Shown: positions 57,893 through 64,000 of the stretch, one piece after another | Layout: every line of letters begins with the position of its first letter | Position numbering within the stretch: position 1 is the stretch's first letter | Source: Extensimonas perlucida | Lineage (GTDB): Bacteria; Pseudomonadota; Gammaproteobacteria; Burkholderiales; Burkholderiaceae_C | Assembly (NCBI RefSeq): GCF_007655255.1 | Contig: NZ_VMYE01000003.1 | Location: forward strand, 124,001-188,000 | DNA length: 64,000 nt | Direction: 5' to 3' | The notes under the pieces: generated by a model | The model's input: the letters and a program-made list of their open reading frames with translations, nothing else | Database searches by the model: none | Told to the model about the DNA's origin: nothing | Position numbers and translations under genes: made by a program

Positions 57893-58699
57893 ATGGACCT
57901 CGGGCTCCAAGACAAGGTGGCGCTGGTCACGGGCAGCGAGCGCGGCACCGGCAGCGTGATCGCGCAGCGGCTCGCCGAAGAAGGCGCGACCGTGATCGCG
58001 CATGGCTTTGCGCAAGGCAGCGCCGAGCCCCTGCGCACACCGGGCACACCGGGCGCGCAGGGCGTGGCGCACACCGTCTGGGGCGACCTGTGCAGCGACG
58101 CGGGCGCCGCGCAGGTGGCGCAGCAGGCGCTGGCTGCCGCGGGGCGCGTGGACATTCTGGTGAACAACTACGGCACGGCCGCGGACGCGCGCTGGCACGA
58201 GGCCGAGACCGCCGTCTGGCTGGACATGTACCAGAAGAACCTGCTGGGCGCGGTGCGCCTGATCCGCCTGCTCACGCCGCAGATGCGCAGCCGCGGCTGG
58301 GGGCGCGTGATCCAGCTCGGCACCATAGGTTCGACCCAGCCCAATCCGCTGCGCCCGGCCTACTACGCGGCCAAGAGCGCGCTCGCGAGCATCGCCGTGA
58401 CGCTGTCGCAGGAGCTTGCGAACACCGGCATCACCGTGAACACGGTGTCGCCGGGCTACATCCGCACGCCCGAAGTCGAGGCCGCCTTCCGCGCCAAGGC
58501 GCGCCGCGCGGGCTGGGAAGATGACTGGGCAAGCATAGAGGCGCGCATCGTCGCGCAGCGCTTTCCCAATCCCGTGGGCCGCATCGCCACACGCGAGGAG
58601 GTGGCCGACCTGGTGTGCTTCGTCGCGAGCACGCGCGCCGCCTTCATCAACGGCCAGAACCTGCGCATAGACGGCGGCGCGCTCGGGCTGGTGCAATAG
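57893..58699 (+). CDS. Short-chain dehydrogenase/reductase
   Basis: A 268-residue SDR. The cofactor loop is slightly changed (VTGSERGTGSVIA for TGxxxGxG). The NN-G motif is VNNYGTA. The catalytic residues lie in QLGTIGS and AYYAAKSAL (Tyr, Lys). C-terminal INGQNLRIDGG is typical of the 3-oxoacyl reductase-like group. Substrate is unknown. It lies in a run of acyl-CoA related genes. Confidence 0.88.
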   Translation: MDLGLQDKVALVTGSERGTGSVIAQRLAEEGATVIAHGFAQGSAEPLRTPGTPGAQGVAHTVWGDLCSDAGAAQVAQQALAAAGRVDILVNNYGTAADARWHEAETAVWLDMYQKNLLGAVRLIRLLTPQMRSRGWGRVIQLGTIGSTQPNPLRPAYYAAKSALASIAVTLSQELANTGITVNTVSPGYIRTPEVEAAFRAKARRAGWEDDWASIEARIVAQRFPNPVGRIATREEVADLVCFVASTRAAFINGQNLRIDGGALGLVQ

Positions 58700-58715
58700 C
58701 CGCCGCGCAGCAGAT

Positions 58716-59702
58716 TCAGCCGGCGCGGCGAAAGCCCGCCAGGCGCCGGTCCATGACTTCTTCGGCCTCGCGGATGATGCGGCTGACGAGCTCGGCGCAG
58801 GTCGGGATGTCGTGGATCAGGCCCTGCACCATGCCGGCCCAGAACACACCCTGGGAGAGGTCGCCCGTCTCCAGCAACTCCTTGCCCGCCTTGCCCGAGA
58901 CGAGCTCGCGCACGTCCTCGAACTTTGCGCCGGGCTCGCTCAGGCGCCGCGCCACCTCTTCGGAGACGGGGCTGCGGCCCACGCGCGCGGTGTTTTTGAG
59001 GCTGCGGAAAATGAGCAGGCTGCCGCGTTCGTCGTTTTCGAGGTAGGCCTGCTTGACGCGCGGGTGGATTTTGGCCTCTTGCGTGGCGCAAAAGCGCGTG
59101 CCCATGTTGATGCCCTCGGCGCCCAGCGCAAGCGCCGCGACCAGCCCGCGGCCGTCGGCAAAGCCACCCGAGGCAAGCAGCGGAATCTTCACCTGGTCGG
59201 CCGCGCAGGGGATCAAAATCAGGCCCGGGATGTCGTCCTCGCCCGGGTGGCCCGCGCACTCGAAGCCGTCGATCGAGATGATGTCGCAGCCGGCTTTCTC
59301 GGCCGACAGCGCGTGGCGCACCGCGGTGCACTTGTGGAGGATGCGCACGCCGTGCGGCTTGAGCATCTCCCAGATCTCGCGCACCGCCTGCGTGCCCGCG
59401 GTCTCGACGATGCGCACGCCGCCGTCGAGGATGGCCTGCACGTAGGCCTTGTAGTCGGGCGGGTTGATCGTCGGGAACACCGTGAGGTTCACGCCAAAGG
59501 GCTTGTCCGTCATGCTGCGGCAGCGCGCGATCTCCTCGCGCAGCGCCTGCGGCGTGGGCTGCGTCAGCGCCGTCAAAATGCCGAGCCCGCCCGCGTTGGA
59601 CACGGCCGAGGCGAGTTCGGCCACACCGACGTTTTGCATGCCGCCTTGCACGATGGGGTGTTCGATGCCAAGCATGTCGGTGATGCGCGTTTGGAAAGGC
59701 AT
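58716..59702 (-). CDS. Nitronate monooxygenase family / 2-nitropropane dioxygenase-like protein
   Basis: A 328-residue FMN TIM-barrel protein. Conserved blocks are HPIVQGGMQNVGVAELASAVSNAGGLG, GFECAGHPGEDD, LLASGGFADGRGL and GINMGTRFCATQEA. This fits the nitronate monooxygenase / enoyl reductase-like family. Whether it oxidises nitronates or acts on acyl-CoA compounds is not clear from sequence. It is convergent with the SDR gene. Confidence 0.9.
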   Translation of the reverse strand: MPFQTRITDMLGIEHPIVQGGMQNVGVAELASAVSNAGGLGILTALTQPTPQALREEIARCRSMTDKPFGVNLTVFPTINPPDYKAYVQAILDGGVRIVETAGTQAVREIWEMLKPHGVRILHKCTAVRHALSAEKAGCDIISIDGFECAGHPGEDDIPGLILIPCAADQVKIPLLASGGFADGRGLVAALALGAEGINMGTRFCATQEAKIHPRVKQAYLENDERGSLLIFRSLKNTARVGRSPVSEEVARRLSEPGAKFEDVRELVSGKAGKELLETGDLSQGVFWAGMVQGLIHDIPTCAELVSRIIREAEEVMDRRLAGFRRAG

Positions 59703-59807
59703 GGGGAAGTCTCCTGAAGTCGTTGGAAAGAGGGGGAACCAGAGCGCCATGGCATTGCGCGCCGGCCCGGCTTGCATGCTATCCGATCGCTGTCGGCGCA
59801 GACAGTG

Positions 59808-60839
59808 TCAGGGTTGCCAACCGTACCAGCGGCAAAACTTGATCCAGCGAAGCCACCAGCCGTGTCTCAAGTAGGCACGCGCGAGCTCCCGCGCAGACCA
59901 AGGCGAGGCCGCGCGAAAGTCCTGTCGAAAACGCTCGGCCAACGCACGTGCAGACACTTGCGGCGGGATTTCCGTTTTGTGCTTGTGCAGATAGCGCATC
60001 GCGCCGGTTAAATTACGCCCACACTGGTGGGCTAGCGCAAGCCGCACACGCGCGTCACCCCAATATGGCCAATGTTCAAGCTCCGCGCGCAGTGGCACCA
60101 AGGCACGGGATTGGTCAAGGGCTTTGGGCAAATTCATCGACGCAAGGATGCTGCCGCTACGCTGGCGGTACATGACCCAGGGCTTGGGGCAGTAGTAGAA
60201 ACTGCGTGCGCGCAGAGCCAGCAGTGTGGAGATGAGTACATCTTCGAAAACCTGCCCAACGGGAAAGCGCAGGTCTTCTGGCCACAAAGAACGCTTTGTG
60301 ACCTTGGACCACATGTGCAGTTGTCCAGCTTGCAATAGGCCAGCCAGCAAAGCTGCTGGATCGTGCACTAGACGGTTGGCCGATCCTAGAAACGTCGCGC
60401 GGTGACCCTCCCCACGCAGGAGGTGTTTGAGCCGCATACGTTCGCGCCACACGGAAAAATCACACAGGATCAAATCGGGTGCGTTGTGCTGCACGATGGC
60501 GCGCAGATCCGTCAGCGCGCCGGGGCATAGCTTGTCGTCTGCATCCAAAAACCATACGTAATCGCCCTCCGCAGCACCTAACAAAGTGTTGCGCGCTGCA
60601 CTAACTCCTTGATTGCTGGCATGTCGCAGGATGCGCACATATGGTTGCCAGCGCTGCTCCAAGGCCAGCATGCGCTGCCACGTACCATCGCGCGAAGCGT
60701 CGTCGAGCACTATGACTTCAATACTCTCCTGGGCCTGTCGCAACACAGATTCCACGCACTCCTCAACATAAGGTTCGACGTTGAAAGCGGGGATCAAAAT
60801 GCTCAGCCAGCGCGCAGTCATGGCTTTTGGAGGAGGCAT
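59808..60839 (-). CDS. Glycosyltransferase family 2
   Basis: A 343-residue GT-A glycosyltransferase. It begins LSILIPAFNVEPYVEECVESVL and has VIVLDDASRDGT and the metal-binding DADD in YVWFLDADDKL. The C-terminal half is specific to this protein. G+C is lower than in housekeeping genes, common for polysaccharide loci. The start could also be six codons later. It is divergent from the next gene, with a 49-bp gap. Confidence 0.88.
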   Translation of the reverse strand: MPPPKAMTARWLSILIPAFNVEPYVEECVESVLRQAQESIEVIVLDDASRDGTWQRMLALEQRWQPYVRILRHASNQGVSAARNTLLGAAEGDYVWFLDADDKLCPGALTDLRAIVQHNAPDLILCDFSVWRERMRLKHLLRGEGHRATFLGSANRLVHDPAALLAGLLQAGQLHMWSKVTKRSLWPEDLRFPVGQVFEDVLISTLLALRARSFYYCPKPWVMYRQRSGSILASMNLPKALDQSRALVPLRAELEHWPYWGDARVRLALAHQCGRNLTGAMRYLHKHKTEIPPQVSARALAERFRQDFRAASPWSARELARAYLRHGWWLRWIKFCRWYGWQP

Positions 60840-60888
60840 AACCCGTACGCGACAATGCAAGTCCACATCCGAGGCATCGTATCACCCC

Positions 60889-61863
60889 ATGACTTTGCAT
60901 CACCCGCAATCTATCCTGCGCGTCGCTTATCAGTTGCTTACCTTGCGCAAGCCGCGCAATACCCTGTCCTATCCCGGTGCGCCGCGTGTCCAGATTTTTA
61001 CGGGCACGCAGGCACAGCCCGTGGCGCCCGCCGCCACTGCAAACACCCTGACATCCATCCCTGCTCGCATCTGGACCTACTGGCACAGCGCCACGCTAGA
61101 CCCCGTGGTGCAGCAGTGCATAGCGAACTGGCGGCGCCATTGCCCAGGCCTGGACGTGCAGGTGATCCACGCGCACACGCTGGGCGACGTGGTTGCCGCC
61201 GGGGACTTGCCACCCGCGTTTGCGGCGCTGCCTGCCGCCAAGCAGGCGGACTGGCTGCGGCTTTATGTGGTGCGCAAATTCGGCGGCTATTGGCTGGACG
61301 CGAGCACTTTGCTCACGCAGTCGCTCGCTTGGCTCGATGGCCTGCGCCAGACCCAGGGCGCGGAATTCGTCGGCTTTTACATCGACGGCTACACCACGGA
61401 CTTGCGCTACCCCATCATCGAAAGCTGGGCCTTCGGCGCGCCGGCTGGGGAGCCCTTTATGACCGCGTGGCAGCAGGAATTCCACCGCGCGCTGATCGAA
61501 GAGGGCGAGCAGCGCTATTTGCAGGCCTTGCAGGCGCAGGCAGGGGGCCGCCAGGTGCTGCAGGGCATTACGGACCCGGCCTATTTGCTCATCCACGTCG
61601 CAGCGCAGCAGGTGCTGCGACGCCCCAACGGTTTCCGGCTGGCTTTGCTGCGTGCCGAGGACACGGCGTTTTTCTACCAGCAGGCCGTGTGGTGGAAATG
61701 GTATTTGCTCTACCCGCGGCTGTGCCTGGTGCCCGCAGAGCCGCATCCCGCCCCCTTGATCAAGCTGCGCGGCGGCGAGCGGCGGCACTTTGCCAAACTG
61801 CTGCAAGGCCACGGCGGGGCCGCACCGGGCAGCATCTGGCAGCGGGCGACCACGGGTGCCTGA
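60889..61863 (+). CDS. Capsular polysaccharide synthesis-type glycosyltransferase (GT32-like)
   Basis: A 324-residue protein. IPARIWTYWHSATLDPVVQQCI is the conserved start of the Caps_synth/GT32-like family. LPAAKQADWLRLYVVRKFGGYWLDAS contains the sugar-nucleotide site of these enzymes, with WLDAS in place of the usual DxD form. Substrate is unknown. An earlier in-frame ATG would overlap the divergent gene, so I used MTLHHPQS. Confidence 0.83.
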   Translation: MTLHHPQSILRVAYQLLTLRKPRNTLSYPGAPRVQIFTGTQAQPVAPAATANTLTSIPARIWTYWHSATLDPVVQQCIANWRRHCPGLDVQVIHAHTLGDVVAAGDLPPAFAALPAAKQADWLRLYVVRKFGGYWLDASTLLTQSLAWLDGLRQTQGAEFVGFYIDGYTTDLRYPIIESWAFGAPAGEPFMTAWQQEFHRALIEEGEQRYLQALQAQAGGRQVLQGITDPAYLLIHVAAQQVLRRPNGFRLALLRAEDTAFFYQQAVWWKWYLLYPRLCLVPAEPHPAPLIKLRGGERRHFAKLLQGHGGAAPGSIWQRATTGA

Positions 61864-61878
61864 GCGGGGGGCGCAGAG

Positions 61879-63027
61879 TCAAACCGCCACTGCGCCCTGC
61901 CCTTTGCCCACGCGCATGAACAGGTCCAGGTACTGCTGGCGCATGCGCTGGCGGTCGAACGTGGCGCGCGCGTGGGCCTGGCCGGCGGCGGCGATGCGCG
62001 CCGTGCCCTCGTTGTCGCGCAGCGCTGCATACAGCGTCTGCGCCAGTGCCTGCGCGTCGGCATGCGGCACGAGAAAGCCCGTTTCGCCGTGCGTGAGCAC
62101 TTCGCGCACGCCCTCCACGTCCGAGCCTATGCCGCAGCAGCCCGACGCCATACCCTCGATCAAAGCCAAGCATAAGCCCTCGTAATGCGTGGAGAGCACG
62201 CACAACTTGACCCGCGCCAGCAGCGCAGGCAAGTCGGCCACATGGCCCAGAAAGCGCACCTGCGCATCGACCCCGAGCGCGCGCGCGAGGGCCTGCGCCT
62301 TGCCGCGCCAGCTCGCCTTGCCTTCGCCGGCCAGGTACACCGTGGGACGCAAACCCTGCTGCGCGAGCAGCGCGGTCGCGCGGATCAGGGTGGCGTGGTC
62401 TTTTTGCTGCGCAAAGCGCGCAGGCATGACGATGGCGTCCTCGCGCTGCGCCCACGGCAGGCCGGTCGGAAAGCGGCTCAGATCGATGCCGTTGAGGATC
62501 GCGACGCAGCGCTCGGCTGGGTGGCCCAGGCGCACCAGCTCATCGCGCACGGCCTGCGACACGCCCACGATGCACGCGGTGCGCTGCGCCAGCCACAGCG
62601 ACTGGCGCAGCCGCCCCAGGCGGTAGCGCTCGCGCACGTTGTGCTCCACGTGGATGAGCTGAGGCACGCCGGCGAGCAAGCCCGCGTACCGGCCCCACAG
62701 GTGCTCGCTGAAACCATGCGCCACGAGCACGTCCGGCTGCCACTGACGGCACAGGCGCGCCAGCGCCAGGATGGTGACGATATGCGCCCAGCGCGGCACC
62801 ACCTCGACCTGCAGCCCTTTGGCGCGCAGCGCCGCGACGCGCTCGGTCGGATCTATGGATGCACGCCGGCGCAGCACGAGCAGCGTTTCCTGGCCCGGGT
62901 ACTCGCCGCACAGGTCTATGGCCACCTGCGTCGCCCCCGAAAAACCGCCCGAGACGAAGTGCAGCACGCGCAAAGGACGGGTCGCTGCAGAGGAATCGCT
63001 GAATGAATTAGGTAAAGCTTGGCTCAT
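61879..63027 (-). CDS. Glycosyltransferase family 4
   Basis: A 382-residue GT-B glycosyltransferase. N-terminal VLHFVSGGFSGATQVAIDL, the linker region VGVSQAVRDELVRLG, and the nucleotide-sugar site HYEGLCLALIEGMASG (E-x7-E form) are seen. It overlaps the downstream part of the O-antigen ligase gene by 4 bp, so both belong to one operon entering from the right. Confidence 0.9.
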   Translation of the reverse strand: MSQALPNSFSDSSAATRPLRVLHFVSGGFSGATQVAIDLCGEYPGQETLLVLRRRASIDPTERVAALRAKGLQVEVVPRWAHIVTILALARLCRQWQPDVLVAHGFSEHLWGRYAGLLAGVPQLIHVEHNVRERYRLGRLRQSLWLAQRTACIVGVSQAVRDELVRLGHPAERCVAILNGIDLSRFPTGLPWAQREDAIVMPARFAQQKDHATLIRATALLAQQGLRPTVYLAGEGKASWRGKAQALARALGVDAQVRFLGHVADLPALLARVKLCVLSTHYEGLCLALIEGMASGCCGIGSDVEGVREVLTHGETGFLVPHADAQALAQTLYAALRDNEGTARIAAAGQAHARATFDRQRMRQQYLDLFMRVGKGQGAVAV

Positions 63028-64000
63028 CGCTGGGCACCGGCCCCGGAAGTTTGAGGCGCCGCGGCAGGCCAGCAGACGGCCAGCCACAAAGTGATGGGCA
63101 GCAGGTACATCAGGTTGCCGTTGTTGTGGGCAAACATGACCTGCGTCATGCCAAAGCCCAGGTAGCCGAGCACCGTGACCAGGCCACACAGCGCGGCGGC
63201 ATGGCGCTCGCCGCGGGCGGCGTCCTCATTGCCTGCAGCAGTGGCATTTTCCAGAGGTTCGCGCCCCGTTGGGCGCAAGCGGCGCCAACACAGGAAGCCG
63301 GGCACGGCGTAGAACAGCGCCAGACCGCTGACGCCGAGCAGGCCGCGCTTGGCGAACATGTCCAGCCATTCGTTGTGCGCATGGTTGAAGTGCACGGACA
63401 TCGAAGGCATTTCCTGGCGCGCGACGGCCTCCCTCTGGCTTTGCTCATAGCCCAACTGGCCCGCGCCCAGCCAAGGATGCGCCATGCCCAGCCGCCATGC
63501 ATGCATCCAGAAAGCGAGCCGGGAGCCGGTTGACGTATTGGACTTTTCGGGCTCGGGCTGCTGCAGCAGTTCCTGCACGGCCTCATGGGCTCGTTTTTGC
63601 ACAGGAGGTAGGCTCGCCAGCAAAAGACATGCGAGCAGCGCCGCCCCCAGCGCGCGCAGCCCCCGCTTCGGTTGGCCGCCTTTCGCGAACGGCTGCCCGA
63701 GCCAGACAATGACCACCAGCAGCACGGGCAGCGTCACCCACCCGCCCCGGCTGCCCGAAAGCACGCTGGCCGCAAGGCCCAGCACCGCAGCCAGGCTACC
63801 AAGCAGGCGTTCGTGCAGGCGGCTTGCCTGCACGGCCCAGATGCCGCTCCACAGCGCGAGCAGCAGAGACAGATTGCCGAACTGTATGGCGTTGGTGTAA
63901 CCCTCGGCGCGCTCGAGGTGCTGCACCAGCACCTGCCAGCCAGCGAGCAAGCCGGCGCCCGCCGCGCCCACCCAGCAGCCCCATCGCAAGGCGCTGCCCG
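63024..64000 (-). CDS. O-antigen ligase family protein, 5' part outside window
   Basis: The frame is open to the window edge, giving at least 321 residues. There are 6-8 hydrophobic segments. The Wzy_C part includes VLSGSRGGWVTLPVLLVVIVW, HPWLGAGQLGYEQSQ and the loop HFNHAHNEWLDMFAKRGLLGV with the conserved His. C-terminal MFAHNNGNLMYLLPITLWLAV follows. It may be a ligase or polymerase of surface polysaccharide. It overlaps the downstream GT4 gene by 4 bp. Confidence 0.87.
   Translation of the reverse strand, partial: GSALRWGCWVGAAGAGLLAGWQVLVQHLERAEGYTNAIQFGNLSLLLALWSGIWAVQASRLHERLLGSLAAVLGLAASVLSGSRGGWVTLPVLLVVIVWLGQPFAKGGQPKRGLRALGAALLACLLLASLPPVQKRAHEAVQELLQQPEPEKSNTSTGSRLAFWMHAWRLGMAHPWLGAGQLGYEQSQREAVARQEMPSMSVHFNHAHNEWLDMFAKRGLLGVSGLALFYAVPGFLCWRRLRPTGREPLENATAAGNEDAARGERHAAALCGLVTVLGYLGFGMTQVMFAHNNGNLMYLLPITLWLAVCWPAAAPQTSGAGAQR

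Noticed and set aside
61096-61812. Minus-strand frame opposite the GT32-like gene
   Set aside because: The plus-strand protein has clear family motifs; the opposite frame has none.

Overview
The window is high-G+C proteobacterial chromosome and almost certainly comes from a betaproteobacterium of the order Burkholderiales, probably family Comamonadaceae. The reasons are the gene neighbourhoods (ychF-ubiH-dsbC-M61 peptidase; tldD-rodA; metX-metW), the protein sequences, and the dispersed intergenic palindromes. I see no rRNA or tRNA gene, CRISPR array, prophage or intact insertion sequence.

Layout. 0-0.75 kb: tandem Uma2-family genes. 0.9-4.1 kb: a glutamate/aspartate ABC importer (gltI, terminator, gltJKL; minus strand). 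4.4-7.8 kb: a copper-resistance operon (copA, copB, DUF411 protein), then a HypT-like LysR regulator. 8.9-10.9 kb: an accessory patch in which a low-G+C DUF4214 gene lies between the relic of a yefM-yoeB toxin-antitoxin module and an intact copy. 10.9-15.3 kb: a 167-bp palindromic repeat, an Atm1-type exporter, a thioesterase, a guanine deaminase fragment and a BglII-like type II restriction-modification pair. 15.3-29.5 kb: housekeeping genes (tldD, rodA, yqiA, an O-antigen ligase/PglL-type protein, an RNB exoribonuclease, a TonB-like protein, aroE, mtgA, ruvC, two oxidoreductases, comM). 29.6-32.4 kb: a nitrogen operon (TorF-type porin, glnK, amtB) behind a good sigma-54 promoter. 33.2-35.1 kb: metX-metW behind a SAM-II-type riboswitch and terminator. 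35.1-38.1 kb: pyruvate kinase and pepP.

38.1-45.4 kb is the most plastic part. It is bracketed by two inverted 174-bp MITE-like elements and holds hicAB, a single-chain type ISP/IIG-like restriction-modification enzyme preceded by slippage-prone repeats, a membrane-anchored Mrr-type nuclease, murU and a parDE module. The right-hand MITE has inserted cleanly into the parE toxin gene, with a TTGAA duplication. 45.5-59.7 kb returns to core genes (tkt, gap, hpf, miaB, ssb, ychF, ubiH, dsbC, an M61 peptidase, enoyl-CoA hydratase, an SDR, a nitronate monooxygenase-like protein). From 59.8 kb to the right edge a surface-polysaccharide locus begins (three glycosyltransferases and an O-antigen ligase cut by the edge).

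How it fits together. The core genes support amino-acid, nitrogen and methionine supply, peptidoglycan and envelope assembly and central carbon flux. The accessory genes are defence and addiction modules placed among several families of small palindromic repeats. The best leads are the MITE-disrupted parE with structure-preserving changes between the two MITE copies, the repeat tract upstream of the restriction-modification gene, the SAM-II element in front of metX, and the uncharacterised DUF4214 gene sitting between two toxin-antitoxin remnants.
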